A stretch of 64,000 nt of DNA. Origin: Bretschneidera sinensis. Taxonomy: Eukaryota > Streptophyta > Magnoliopsida > Brassicales > Akaniaceae. The stretch covers positions 57,320,084 through 57,384,083 of the forward strand of contig CM043705.1 in the NCBI GenBank assembly GCA_023935145.1, given 5' to 3'. Under the pieces are notes generated by a model. The model had not been told where the DNA came from. It worked only from the letters and a program-made list of their open reading frames with translations, and searched no databases. Shown here piece by piece: positions 10,835 to 22,272 of this stretch. Made by a program: the position numbers and the translations under genes. How positions within the stretch are numbered: position 1 is the first letter of the stretch; each line of letters begins with the position of its first letter.

Positions 10835-11225
10835 TAGTGTTTTGTTCTCGACTTCTTCTTCGTTCTCCTCGAAATTGTTCTTTAGCTTTTTTCAGATAGT
10901 TCGTTCAAGCTCGGGATCGAGGGGAAAAAATTCTGGATGTTGGGATCGAAGTCCGTGCATAAATCATAAAAACCAGCTTCAGTGTAGCAGTGTAACTCTA
11001 CTGCTCGGGTAACTCTCTGCCCTAAATGCGCTCGATCGCACAGGAGGTTGCAATCGATCTCAAGTACCACAGAAAGTGTGAGTTAGGGCTTGATGTGCCT
11101 GAAACAGAAAATAATTTAATTAGGTTTGATGAAACTAAAGATAGTAAACAAAAATAGCGTAATAATAATGAAAGTAATTCTAAAAGGAACTTTTAGCGCA
11201 ATCCCCAGCAACGGCGCCAAAAACT
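10835..11225 (-). other. ATH1 leader with tRNA-Asp primer binding site (11202-11219)
   Basis: The minus strand at 11202-11219 reads TGGCGCCGTTGCTGGGGA, one mismatch from the site complementary to plant tRNA-Asp, six bases from the LTR end. The remaining leader up to the gag ATG is about 370 bases and contains two more CGATCG-type sites (11033, 11054). I see no separate gene in it. Confidence 0.85.
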
Positions 11226-12566
11226 TATTGTGCGTTTATATACCTAAATAAATAGGTGAATAATCGTACTAGTTATACTTGCAAGTGCACAAGGTCATCA
11301 GTGTAGTCTAGTGTGCAAAAGCAAGGTCATCTCCACAGGGATTGGTAAAGTTGCTTTTAGAATCAGTTTCTCTAAAGTAAAAAAGAGATAAATAATTGTT
11401 GGAAGGTGATTTGATAATAATAAAGACATAGGGCTTTGATATCCACCACTAGTCATACTTTCCCAATTATATAAGGCATCAGTGCACTAGCTTTATTATG
11501 TATACCTACTGGTTGCCAACCTAAGGGCATGGTATCTACTCCTTAAGCTATTGATTTCCTTAAGCCACAAGTTAGGCATGGTATCCACTCTAACTTTTTT
11601 CTTCCTTAAAGGATTCAGCATGGTATCTGCTTGAGTTGTTCCTTAAGAAAACATAAGTACTATGGAAATCGACAACCACATGAGACCTAGGGCATGGTAT
11701 CTACTCCCGGTTTCCCATGTTGATTAACCCAGGTATCTAGATAAGATATCCCTTGTTACTAATGTTAGACCCAGGACTCGGTCATCCAAATTGATCTAAC
11801 TAACCTATCTATACCACATGCATACGTTGGCCTTACACATACATATAAGGAAATTAAATAAGCACAGGCATTAATCAAGTTAAGTAACATAATAAAAGCT
11901 ATTGGCAAAGATTTTATCAATGAATATAAATATGGGAATGCATAACTAGGGCTTCAATCGAGCTCTATAAGAAAGTTAGTTACACATACTATCTAAAGTA
12001 AACATTATAAATAAACTAAACATTAAAGGAGAAGAATAAACCCGAGAGAAGAGGCGTCAATTCTCTTCCAAGCTCTTCAACTCCAAGTAAAAGAAAAGAG
12101 AAAAGTGTTTTCTATCTGAGGTGTGTCTTTTCGTGTGTGAGTTACAAGTGTATTTATAGGTCTTTGAGAAGTTCTACGAGACCCATGAGTTCCTAAACCT
12201 TCCTAAAACGAAGATTCTATTATTTCCAAAATAGGGTTCTGCAGTTTACTGTTCACGCCCATACATGTGCGCTCGATCGCATATGTCTTGCGCTCGATCG
12301 CAGTGTGCACTCGATCCTTCATGTGTGCGCAGATCGCAATGTGCGCTCGATCGCATTGCATGGCGCGATCGATTGTAATTTGTCCAGAGAATGCTCCAAG
12401 GATTCCAGATTTCTTCCTTTAAGTGCCTAAACTGCTTTTTTTTCTCCAAAACCCTATAAAAACATGTAAAACACACAAATGGAGTAAAAGAGACCAAATT
12501 AACGTGATTAAGGACCTAACAAATGTAAATAAGGGGGCTTAAATATGAATATTTAAGCATCTATCA
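11226..12566 (-). repeat. ATH1 5' LTR (1341 bp)
   Basis: On the minus strand it starts TGATAGATGC and ends about ...GCACAATA; the right edge is sharp where SIR2 gag begins at 12567. It contains a CGATCG array (12274-12371), a TATA-like TATAAATA near 12150, and a long 3' part (11270-12030) collinear with ATH2 LTRs, including the recurrent GGCATGGTATCTACT phrase. The inner boundary is set by alignment to ATH2, not by a partner LTR. Confidence 0.8.
12274..12371. promoter_or_regulatory. CGATCG palindrome array in ATH1 U3
   Basis: Sites within GCGCTCGATCGCA-like repeats start at 12274, 12295, 12348 and 12366, with degenerate ones at 12312 and 12331. Spacing is 17-21 bp. The same motif recurs in degraded form in ATH2 LTRs at 34027-34160 and 38956-39080. 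Confidence 0.75.
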
Positions 12567-14009
12567 TTTAGGCATTGTATGAATGGTATCTCCAATAGTG
12601 ATTTCCTTAGATGGAATTCTAGGTCCCTTTTCAATGACTCTCCACATATTATAATCTTGTCCTTCAACAAAGATTTTCATTCTATTTTTCTAATAGTTAT
12701 AGTTTGAGCCATTGAATAAGGAAGGCCTAGTATATGAGTGTCCCTCAGAATAGCTATTTGCTACCATTAGATCAACTCAAGGATATTAAGCCTAAAATTG
12801 AGAACGAGGCTCTGATACCAATTGTAGACTGATGTTTCAACCAAAAAGGGGGGTGAATTAGGTTTTAAAAACTTTTTGCGGATTAAAACACAAGTTTATT
12901 TAAATAGATAACACAACAAGCATATAACAAGTAATATGTGCTGTAAATAAAGAGTTTAAGGAATAGAGGATGCAAACTCGGTTTATAGTGGTTCGGCAAT
13001 ATCGGAATCGTTCCGACCCTACGTCCACTCTCTTCAAGGAACCTCCTTAAAGTACTTCACTAAGAAACTTAGTTGTGCAACTTCACGGGTGTTGCATAAA
13101 CCTTACAATCCCTTCCTCTTAGAAGCAAACCTCTTCCTCTCGAAAGCAAAAACCCCTTCCTTTCGGAAGCAAATCCCTTCCTTTCATAAGCAAATCCCCT
13201 TACAATAAATACTATAAAGAAAACAGTAAAGAGACAACAATGGAAGCTTATACAACTGAATAATATCTCTCTTTTTAGGCAAAGCTTGAAGAATGGCTCA
13301 ATAATCAATTTTTCAAAGCTTTTTGGGTATCAATGAGTAAAACTTGTTTTAATGTATATAGCTATGTTTTTAAATGCTTAATAGAGTGGGTTTATATAGC
13401 CTTGAGGTAATATACCTGTTTGTAACTGATTTTGTCCATTTAGGTACAAGTTGTGCTTAAATCTCGCGTCCCAGCAGTCATATTTTTTGAACTACCAGTC
13501 GGCTGGGTTCTCTTTAAAAATCACATTTTTAAGGCTGTTGAAGGTACCAGTCGACTGGGTATGACTTACCAGTAAACTAGAAACCTTCTGCCCAGATTAC
13601 TAGTCGACTGGGTAGTTCTTACCAGTCGACTAGGAAGTCTCTAACCAAAACACCAATCGACTGGTATGAAGCATCCAGTCGACTGGGAACATACTGACCT
13701 TTATACCAGAAGATTGGTATAAGTACCAGTCGACTTGGTTGCTTTAACAACCTGGTATTCATGTGTTGAATAGATTTTAACTTTAAAAACATTTGTTTAA
13801 AAGGTTATGTTAAAATGTTTTTTCAAATAGAGCCATTGGACAAGCTAATTACTTGAACAAGTGAGACTACAACTTGTTTGATTCGGGTTGAGTTCTTGCA
13901 CTTTGATCCTTGGTTGAATGCTCTTATTGCTTAATACACTTAGATAGCATTGTTAGTATAAAAGGAGTTGTGTTTTGTCATCATTAAAATAAAGGTGAGG
14001 GTCAACAAT
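12567..14009 (-). mobile_element. SIR2: Sirevirus-like copia remnant (gag start, PBS, 5' LTR)
   Basis: This is the host element of ATH1. The minus strand holds the first ~66 codons of gag from the ATG at 12767 (MVANSYSEGHSYTRPSLF), with one stop where SIR1 has Trp. The primer site TGGTATCAGAGC lies at 12809-12820 and the 5' LTR at 12823-14009. The gag is cut at 12566/12567 by ATH1; the remainder should lie left of the window. The right LTR end is 18 bp from the duplicated TCGAC flanking ATH2. Confidence 0.85.
12823..14009 (-). repeat. SIR2 5' LTR (1187 bp)
   Basis: It begins TGTTGACCC and ends CTACA on the minus strand. The palindrome array (about 13495-13735) is decayed, with few exact CCAGTCGACTGG sites left, which suggests an older copy. 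A hairpin unit CTTCCGAAAGGAAG is intact at 13156-13169, with three degenerate neighbours between 13110 and 13190. Confidence 0.85.
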
Positions 14010-14032
14010 CATCTTTATTATTAAATCGACCG

Positions 14033-14967
14033 TTGTGCAAAAATCTACGTAAATTAATAAGTAAATAATTGAACAGTTTTACTTGCAAGTGCACAAGGTC
14101 AACTTAGTAGTATAGTATGCAAAATGCGAGATCATCTCCACAGGGATTGGTAAAGTTTGATTTAAAATTAAATTCATAATATAAAACGATAGAAATAAGT
14201 ATTGAGTTTGAATTGATAATGATAAAACATAGGGCTTTGATATCCACCACCAATCATATTTTCCAAATAAAACAATGTGCTAATGCTTTAGTCATGTTAT
14301 GAATACCTATTGTTGTCAACCAAAGGGCATGGTGTATACTCCTTAAGTTATTGATTTTCCTAAGAAACGAGTTAGGCATGGTGTATACTCTAACTCTTTT
14401 CTTTCTTAAGGAATTTAGTATGGTGTATGCTAAGTTGTTCCTTAAGAGAACATATTATCTATGAAAATCGACAAACACACAAGACCTGGGGCATGATATA
14501 TACTCTTGGTTTCCCATGTTGACTAACCCAATAATCCAGTGTGGATTTCTTTTGTTACTATTGTCAGACCCAGAACTCGGTCATCCAAATTGATCTAACT
14601 AACTAATCCATACCACTTGCATATATTGATCAGGCAAACACAACTGAGGAATTTCAATAAAAACAGGCATTAATCAAGTTAAGAATCAAAACACAGCTAT
14701 CGCAAGGGCAACAATATTCATAAATGGTAAAACATAATTAGGGCTTCAATCGAGCCCTACTAGTGAGTTAGTTACACATAGTTGTGATGTTAAACATCTT
14801 CATAATGTAAAATAAAGAAAAAAGAATAAACCTGAAAAATATTGGCTTAAAAGAATCGTCAATTCTCCCAAAAGCTCAAAACTAAAGAGAATATGTGGTT
14901 TCTGTGTTTACAAGCCTATTTATAAGGTTCAAAGACATCTGGAAACCCTAACTCGAAAAAAAGAACC
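14033..14967 (-). repeat. ATH2 3' LTR, outer part
   Basis: It is collinear with the ATH2 5' LTR (38016-38900), including the repeated GCATGGTGTATACTC phrases. The terminal dinucleotide on the plus strand reads CG instead of the expected TG, which can be a single mutation. It ends in GAACC, the target site duplicated by ATH3. Confidence 0.85.
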
Positions 14968-16108
14968 TGATGAGTGCCAAATATTACATATTTTGGCCCC
15001 TTAATTTACATTTGTTAGCTTAGGAATTTGTTACTTTGAGTTGTTTTTTTCGTTGTTCTACAGGTTTACAAGCACTTGGAAAGGAGTTTCACTAAATTGC
15101 CAGAATTGCCCGTACAGATCAGTCATTTTTGCAGATTAAACTATATTGATTCAAGAAGAACCAAGAGATAAGCCATATATGCTTGGAAATATCCGGATGT
15201 TTATTTTCTGGGGAATTTTACAGCTCGTAAATATGATTTTTCTAGAGAAAGTTATGACAGTTTTAGTAGACAAAGGTCAGGCTGTGCGTGATTTCAACGT
15301 GGCAGAAGTGATTTTTGTGGATTAAACTGTAATGATTCAAGAAGAAATAAGAGATGAACCATATATGCTTGGAAAGATTCGAATGTCTATTTTCTGGAGA
15401 TTTTTATGGCTCATAAATATGATTTTTTTACAGAAATTTATGGCAGTTTTAGTAGACAAATGTCAGGTAGTGCATGACTTTAGCGTGGGCAGAAGTTTTG
15501 AAGGGTATGTGAAGGCTTAAATCCCACATCCCACATCAGTCAGAAACATATTCTACATCTCACATCCCACATCGGATCGAAAACACATTGCACTCATGGA
15601 GTTCCCCTATAAAAGCCCCATTTCACTTCATCAAATGGGTGTGCAATCTTGAAGGCTTTGTTACCAAGGGGTACAATCTAGAGGATTTTTCTACCAATCG
15701 GGGGAAGCACCGCATAGCAACTGTGGGTGAAATTTCTCTCCATGTATTGTTAGTTTTAATTTATTTCTTTTAAATTTTAAAGTTTAATGTTTAGCACTTT
15801 AATGTTTGCTCTAATTTTTCCCTTGAGATTTTTATTATCCATTATATTTATTGGTAACTAAATTCTCAAGTAGAGCTAGGGATGAACTTGCAAAGTAAAT
15901 GATATTTTTGTTTATTTTTAATTTATATATTTGATTTTCAATTACTAAAACTCTTTTGTTTTATCATTCTCAATTCATTAGTGATGTTTTCTTCTCCGAA
16001 TAATCGTAGAATTTTTTCTGTTTATGGATTCAGTCATGCTTTCTCTATTGAATGGATTATCTTTTTGATTATGTTTGGATCAATTGTTTATCTATATTGA
16101 TTTAATTT
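14968..16108 (+). repeat. ATH3 5' LTR, first part
   Basis: It starts TGATGAGTGCCAAATATT and matches the 3' LTR (32409-33986). It contains a 186-bp tandem duplication, a TATA box CTATAAAAG at about 15606-15614, and ends at the COP1 insertion. The open frames within it (15332-15773) are not genes. Confidence 0.88.
15125..15500 (+). repeat. 186-bp tandem duplication in the ATH3 LTR
   Basis: A block starting near GCAGATTAAACT and containing CATATATGCTTGGAAA and GGCAGTTTTAGTAGACAAA is present twice, 186 bp apart. The 3' LTR has the same duplication (about 32567-32940, 183 bp), so it predates this insertion. Confidence 0.8.
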
Positions 16109-17106
16109 TGTTGAAAATCACCTTGACAAGATGCCCAGGTGGTGATCTTCGAAACATCCAAGTCTAGAATGACTTGTAGAAAGAAATACAACAATCAAAG
16201 ACAAAAACAAAAAATCAAAGAAAGAAAGAAGGCAAGCAATTTGTTATCGAGGTTCAGCAATGTGCCTATGTCCCCGTGAGTTCCTCTGAACTATCTGCAC
16301 TAAATCAATGGTTCTTTACAAATACAGCAACCCTCTTCAAGAAGCTCAAGTTCTTGTAGAAACTAAGAAGAGAAGAAAGGAAGAAGATAAGAACTAACAA
16401 TGCTCTCTATCTAATCTAGACTTCTCTCTCTTTACAACCAACCTCACTACAAAGAGTCCCTCTTATGTTTATGTCTCTTACATAATTCTCTCTTGTATTA
16501 CAATTGATCTCAAAGTATGTCACAAACTTGTGTTGTTCTGAAAAATGAGGCTAGGGAACCCCTTTTATAGCTACCCACTTCTTGGTCATTCTTGAGATTC
16601 AATCCTCACCCTTTGATCATGATTACCACTTGATCATGGCCCTCCATCACTCCTAATTGGTGCTGTGCATTTTAACCTTGCATCCATGCACCTAAGAGAG
16701 GGTTAAAACAGACTGTCCATGTGTGCTTGACTTTGCCTAGCGCCTAGATGCTTAACAGGGCGCGGTGCGGTGCTGGGCAGAGTCCCTTTGCACACTCTCT
16801 GGGTGGTGCGCCACTGGTGGTGAGTGGTGCAGTGCTGGGGCACTTTAAAAGGCATGCATTCTAGACAGTGTGATGCTGGGCTGTGCACGGTGCGGTGCTG
16901 GCCTTCACCTGCAGTGCGCACACTCCTTCAGCTTGTGTGCAGAAGTGCACACACTAGTGCGTCTACCCTTACCTTGCTCCAAAGTGATGCACACACATGT
17001 GTGCAGTCTTTTAACTTGCTTTAATTAAATATTACAACCTTGGTTTAGACTTTAACCATCTTTGAACCATGTTTTGACATATTTAAACCTTAGACAAATA
17101 CCAACA
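16109..17106 (-). repeat. COP1 3' LTR (998 bp)
   Basis: It pairs with 20840-21812. On the minus strand a TATA-like TATAAAAG lies near 16565. A GC-rich block (16740-16930) repeats phrases such as GCGGTGCTGGG and is rich in GTGCG. The purine-rich run next to it (minus strand, 17107-17122) is the likely polypurine tract. Confidence 0.9.
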
Positions 17107-17187
17107 ATCTCTACCTTTGTCTAAGTGTTTAAACCCGAACCATTTTTGTAGAGAGCTTCGGGATCCTAACTCATCTTGAGTCATCAA

Positions 17188-18360
17188 TTAACCAACTCCA
17201 ATCCTAAGTAGTCTAAGGCAATGATTGAACTTACTTAGAGGTAGAACTTTGGTGCCTAAATCGGCAGGACTTTCCTCTGTGGTCTTCTTGTCAACATGAA
17301 TGCATCCTTTTGTACCATTTTTTGGAATGTAATGATACCGAATATCCATAAGCTTTGTCCTCTCATGGAACACCGAATTCCTCCATAAGTGCCAAGCACT
17401 TTGGCTATCCAAATACACCACCACCTGCTCTTTTAGGACCTACCACTCGTCCAACAACCCTTTGCACCCCATAGCCTCCTTTATGGCTTCCGTAGCCGCT
17501 ATGCATTCTGCCCTGATTGTTATGAGTGCTACTATCAGCTACCACTGAGCCTTCAAATACCTCAGAAACCACTTCATCCCAAGCCAATGCTTCTATTCGG
17601 GACTACTCACAAATCTACTGAGAACACCCATTGCCCAAGAAACCCTTAACCAGTTTCTCTCCTTTTCTTGGATTCTACACATCCCAAGGATCTTTTGTGT
17701 AAGGTTGAGATCCTTCCTCTTGAACTCCTCACTGAGTTGAGATGTAAACCTTTCCATCCTCTCCCTACTATTCAGAACCAACAGCACATCATCGACATAG
17801 ATGAGGATACTCACCATCTTCTCCACCTTGTGTCCAGGTGAGAAAGTTTATGTGAAACTTATATCTTCTCTTCTTGTGAACCCATTCGCCACCATCCTAG
17901 CTTTATTCCAGACTTCATCTTCTGGAGGGTACCCTTCTTTGATCTTGTAAGTGCACTTACATTCTACAACTTTCTATTTTCTTGGAATTTTCACCAATTC
18001 CCAGAAGTTGTCCTTCCTCAAAGAATCCATTTCTTCCTCCATAGCCAACTACCACTTTGACGAATCCTTACACTCCATGGCATCCGTATAAGTTTCTGGT
18101 TCAACCTCTCCTTCTATCCAAAGAGCTACTACATTAGCATCCGAAAACCCATATCTCAAAGGTGGTCTAACCACCCTCCTTCCCTGGTCTCTTGTGAGCT
18201 GGTAGTCATTCCGACTTGCTGCATCAACCTCTTCTTGTTTAACCTCTTCTTGAGTTTCTTGAGCTTGGCCTTCATCCAAAGGCTCTCTACCTGGTTCGAA
18301 CCCTCTTTCCTCCTTTGCTCTACCTAAACTGAGTTCTCCTTGATGCAATGCTCCACAACT
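17188..18360 (-). pseudogene. COP1 RT-RNase H remnant with RT core deleted
   Basis: After the integrase the linker (VRPPLRYGFSD, about 18150) and the start of RT (KARMVANGFTRRED, about 17890) are present. The next recognisable sequence is ILIYVDDVLLVLNSRERMER (17770-17805), the catalytic YVDD block. The intervening fingers and palm, including the first catalytic Asp region, are missing. RNase H pieces follow (DSQSAWHLWRNSVFHERTK, about 17350-17410), ending near KVLPLSKFNHCLRLL. Several frameshifts and stops are present. It cannot encode active RT. Confidence 0.85.
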
Positions 18361-18489
18361 TCCAGACTGGTTTGCTCACTAGCCCCTGCAGGGTTAGTTT
18401 TCTCTAAGTAAGGAAATAATAATTCATTAAAAATAACATCCCTACTTATAATCAGTTTCATGCCCTTCTTTTCTAAGGACCACAACCTA

Positions 18490-19660
18490 TATCCCTTAAC
18501 TCTATCACCATATCCTAGAAATATACATTTTCTAGATCTAGGGCTAAGTTTATCTTCCTTTTGATGTGCATATGTAGCACACCCAAAAGTCCTAAGGTTG
18601 TTTAATTCAGGGGGTTTTCCACTTCACATCTCCATAGGAGTCTTAAGCTCTAAAGCTCTAGAGGGTGATCTATTTACCAAGTATGCAGCTGTAGCCACAG
18701 CTTCTCCCCAAAAATATTTTGGTAAACCGGACCTTATTAGTATGTACTTAACTTTTTCCATAAGGGTCTTATTCATCCACTCAGCAACTCCACTTTGCTG
18801 AAGGGTTTCCACAACTGTCCTATGTTTTAGAATCCCATTTAACCTACAGAATTGATCAAGTTCTTGGTTAAAAATTTCTAAGACATTATTGGTTCTTATC
18901 CCCTTAACTACTCTACCCATTTGAGTCTCAACCAGCCCTTTCCACACCACTAATTTATTCAAAGTATCTGATTTATTTTTAACCAAATAAACCCAAACTC
19001 TTCTTGAATAATCATCAATTAAAGACAGAAAGTAAAAGTTACCTCCCTGTGTTGGTGTTCTTGCTGGTCCCCAAAGGTCCGAATGAATGTAGTCAAGAAT
19101 GTCCTTAGACTTGTGCACTCCGGTGTTGAAGCTGACTCGGTGTTGCTTCTCAAGAATGCAACTCTCACAGAAATCCAGTTTCTCTACTTTGTCTCCTCCA
19201 AGTAGACCATCCTTACTAAGAACTTGCAGGCCCTTTTCGCTCATGTGTCCCAAGCGAGTGTGCCAAAGGGCTACTTTGTCCATCTCAGCCATCAAGCTTG
19301 CTGCTTGATCATTGGTTTCTATCTCTTTGATCATCTCATAGAGTCCATCGTTTCTTACTGCCTTGATCACTACCAAAGATCCCTTGGCCACCTTGATCTT
19401 TCCTCCCTCTACTTTGCATATATACCCCATGGAATCCAGCTGCCCCAACAAGATCAAATTTCTCTTCAAATTTGGAAGATACCTCACATTTTGCAGCAGC
19501 CTTGTGACTCCATCAAACATCCTCAATTGGATGTCTCCAATCCCTCTCACTTGGCAAGAATTGTCATTCCCCAAGAAGACCCTTCCATCATTGATCTCCT
19601 TGAAATTCTTGAACCATTCCTTGTGAGGGCACATGTGATAAGTACACTCAGAATCCAAGA
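18490..19660 (-). pseudogene. COP1 protease and integrase domains
   Basis: The frame is open from about 19658 to 18624. It starts with a copia protease active-site block changed to LDSECTYHMCPHKEW (the family has Asp-Ser-Gly). A GAG-pre-integrase region follows (WHTRLGHMSEKGLQVL, CESCILEKQHRVSF). The integrase core has YIHSDLWGPA (Asp), IRTNNVLEIF where the second Asp is expected (changed to Asn-Asn), and a region ending EWMNKTLMEKVKYIL at the Glu site (family ERMNRT). Thus protease and at least one integrase catalytic residue look mutated. Frame loss follows at 18624. Confidence 0.88.
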
Positions 19661-19661
19661 T

Positions 19662-20600
19662 CTATTTCCTACTGCCTTCTTGCCCCTTGCTTACATCCGA
19701 GCACACAATAAGAACATCATCATCTTGTTGTTCTGTTTTGGCAACCGAAGCCTCTCCATTCTTGGTATGGCTTCCTCCTTTATCCGTTGTCATCTTCTTG
19801 CAATCTTTCTTGACATGACCCTCCTTATGGCCGTAGTAGCAACTCTTCCCTCCAAATCTCAGTTTGGAATGCATTCTCCCATGGCTTTCTCCTCTACCTC
19901 TGTCCCGGTCGTAGCCATGCATGCTGCTGTGCACTCTCTCATGGCTCTCTCCTCTACTTTTGTCCCTGTAGTAGCCATGCATGCTGTTGTGCACTCTCCC
20001 ATGGCTCTCTCCTCTACCTCTATCTCAGTAATAGGCATGCATGCTGCTGTGCACTCTCCCATGGCACTCTCCTCTACCTCTGTCCTGGTAGTAGCCATAC
20101 ATGCTGCTGTGCACTCTCCCATGGCTCTCTCCTTTACCTCTGTCCCGGTAGTAGCCATGGTTGCTGCCATACCGAGTTGTTGGCCTTCTTTTAAAGAATA
20201 GCGCTTTACCGCTTGATACACTCCTTATCTTGGCATCAAGATTATCTTGCAACTCTTTCTTAGGATCAAATTAAAAAACAAAGATTTGTTTACGAAGATA
20301 CCTCTTATCTGGGAGAGTCTTGGCAAGAAACAACTCATCTAGTTTCTCCCATATTGCAGCTGGATCTTCCAAGTCTCCGTACTCCCTTATGACATTATCA
20401 GACAAGTGCAAAAAGATGGTGTTGTACGCTATCTTCTTCATCTTATTCTGCTGGTCCTCTGTGGTACTTGCTGGAAAAGCATCATCTTCTCCAAGAGCCA
20501 AGTCCACTTTTTGTTGCACTAGAACCACCTTGATCTTCCGCTTCCAAAGGGCAAAGTCTCCCTTTCCATCAAACTTCTCAATACTGAAATTCATAGCCAT
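19662..20600 (-). pseudogene. COP1 gag with internal 20-residue repeats
   Basis: The start is MAMNFSIEKFDGKGDFALWK at 20600, the classic Tnt1-type copia gag. It runs through LSDNVIREYGDLEDPAAIWE and stops at 20271. It resumes into five tandem 20-residue units of the type RDRGRGESHGRVHSSMHGYY (20160-19859). A zinc-knuckle-like CYYGHKEGHVKKDC follows; it has lost the second Cys, which reads Gly. A linker leads to the protease. The section of gag between the capsid domain and the repeats is shorter than in Tnt1-type elements. One repeat contains an in-frame stop. Confidence 0.85.
19859..20160 (-). repeat. 60-bp tandem repeat (x5) in COP1 gag
   Basis: Five units of 60 bp encode a basic Arg/Gly/His/Ser-rich segment just before the nucleocapsid knuckle. 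Unit variants differ at few codons. The repeat unit is a multiple of three, so expansion kept the frame. Confidence 0.88.
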
Positions 20601-20839
20601 CTTTTCTGGACAAGATCCTAGATTTCTGCAATACCCACAAATACTTTCTTCAACCTCAAGAACACAGATTGAAGATGGATCTTAACGCCGTTCTTGAATC
20701 TACCTCAAGAACACGATCAGATCTTGATCTTTACACCGTTCTTGAATCACCTAAGAAGTTGATCTTTGATTCTTAGAGTCTTGACTCCATCACCTTCTTG
20801 TTCTTGCTCTGATACCTAGCTGTGCAGCTCTGATACCAC

Positions 20840-21812
20840 TGTTGGAAATCACCTTGACAAGATGCCCAAGTGGTGATCTTCCAAACACCCAAGTCTAGAA
20901 TGACTTGTAGAAAGAAATACAGTAACCAAAGACAAGCAATTTGTTATCAAGGTTCGGTAATGTGCCTACGTCCCCGTGAGTTCCTCTGAACTCTCTGCAC
21001 TAAATCAATGGTTCTTTACAAATACAACAACTCTCTTCAAAAAACTCAAGTTCTTGAAGAAACCAAAAAGAGAAGAAAGGAAGAAGATAAGAACTAACAA
21101 TGCTCTCTATCTAATCTAGACTTCTCTCTCTTTATAACCAGCCTCACTACAAAGAGTCCCTCTTATGTTTATGTCTCTCACATAATTCTCTCTTGTATTA
21201 TAATTGATCTCAAAGTATGTCACAAACTTGTGTTGTTCTCTTGTTGAAAAATGAGGCTAGGGAACCCCTTTTATAGCCACCCACTTCTTGGTCATTCTTG
21301 AGATTCAATCCTCACCCTTTGATCATGATTACCACTTAATCATGGCCCTCCATCACTCCTAAGTGGCGCTGTGCATTTTAACCTTGCAACCATGCACCTA
21401 AGAAAGGGTTAAAACAGGCTGTCCATGTGTGCTTGACTTTGCCTAGTGCCTAGGTGCTCAACAGGGAGCGGTGCGGTGCTGGGCAGAGTCCCTTTGCACA
21501 CTCTCTGGGCGGTGCGCCGTTGGTGGTGAGCGGTGCGGTGCTAGGGTGCTTCAGGAAGCATGCATTCTAGATGGTGCGGTGCTAGGCGGTGAGCGGTGCG
21601 GTGCTGGCCTTCACCTGCAGTGCGCACACTCCTTCAGCTTGTGTGCAGAAGTGCACACACTAGTGCACCTACCCTTACCTTGCTCCAAAGTGATGCACAC
21701 ACATGTGTGCAGTCTTTTAACTTCCTTTAATTTAATACTCCAACATTGGTTTAGACTTTAACCATCTTTGAACCATGTTTTAACATGTTTAAACCTTAGA
21801 CAAATACCAACA
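20840..21812 (-). repeat. COP1 5' LTR (973 bp)
   Basis: It matches the 3' LTR with scattered substitutions and small indels. It retains the TATA-like box near 21270 and the GC-rich repeat block (21470-21620). The open frame at 21471-21761 is within this repeat-rich LTR and is not a gene. Confidence 0.9.
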
Positions 21813-22249
21813 AATTCTTTGCTGCAATATCGCTTCCTGAGTATATTATCGTCGTTGGATTTTCTCAATAGTGATAATAATTTTCATATTTTAAGAGTGG
21901 TGAATAATTTTTCAAAGGGTTACATTTGGTTTAATCTTAGTTTATAAATCTATACCTTTCGATTGGGAATTTTGGGAATTGAGTTATTTAATGAATTAAG
22001 AATAATTAAAATACCAGATTTGTGCAAGGGATTCTCGACACTTTACTTTTTGTCAAATCTGAGTACTTTCTCAGTTAGTCACTTTGCTCCACTTTAATTT
22101 GCATTAAAATTAATCTATGTTCTCCATTAATCATTTAATATTTTCTTTAGTTTCTTTGTTCCTTCTACTATTCTTTAAATTTGTTTCTCTGTGGAATCGA
22201 CACCCCAAAGTTGTGCTACAACTAACGCGTTATTCTTTGGGCGAAATCA
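21813..22249 (+). repeat. ATH3 5' LTR, second part
   Basis: The LTR resumes after COP1 and ends ...GGGCGAAATCA. The sequence GTGGAATCGACACCCC near 22194 is conserved at the same distance from the LTR end in ATH4 (23977, 28825) and in the ATH3 3' LTR. Confidence 0.88.
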
Positions 22250-22254
22250 AATTT

Positions 22255-22272
22255 TGGCGCCATTGCCGGGGA
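22255..22272 (+). other. ATH3 primer binding site (tRNA-Asp type)
   Basis: TGGCGCCATTGCCGGGGA lies five bases after the LTR end, one mismatch from the tRNA-Asp complement. Confidence 0.88.

Larger units (their letters stand above)
2303..12566 (-). mobile_element. ATH1: Athila-like Ty3/gypsy retrotransposon, 5' LTR to 3' non-coding region
   Basis: This minus-strand element reads, right to left: 5' LTR (11226-12566), tRNA-Asp-type primer site, leader, gag, protease, RT, RNase H, integrase, an extra ORF (ORF2) and a 3' non-coding region interrupted by SIR1. Domain order RT-RNase H-integrase and the protease motif LDLGAG with flanking Athila-type gag identify Ty3/gypsy, Athila lineage. It inserted into the gag of SIR2, whose sequence resumes at 12567 with flanking bases TTTAG. 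The other end is outside the window, so the target duplication cannot be checked. All ORFs carry stops or frameshifts. Confidence 0.88.
16109..21812 (-). mobile_element. COP1: Tnt1/Tork-like Ty1/copia retrotransposon
   Basis: COP1 has two LTRs (16109-17106 and 20840-21812, ends TGTTGG...CAACA on the plus strand). The primer site TGGTATCAGAGC is on the minus strand at 20827-20838, one base from the 5' LTR. The flanks are AATTT (16104-16108) and AATTC (21813-21817); the empty site in the ATH3 3' LTR near 33537 reads AATTC, so one base has mutated. The internal region is only 3.7 kb because most of RT is deleted. Gag, protease and integrase are in order. Confidence 0.92.

Noticed and set aside
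16703..17024. Overlapping open frames in the COP1 3' LTR
   Set aside because: They sit within the GC-rich repeat block shared by both LTRs and have no protein-like conservation.
19224..20201. Plus-strand open frame of 325 codons
   Set aside because: It lies antisense to COP1 gag and protease; its length comes from the 60-bp gag repeat (a multiple of three), not from coding.
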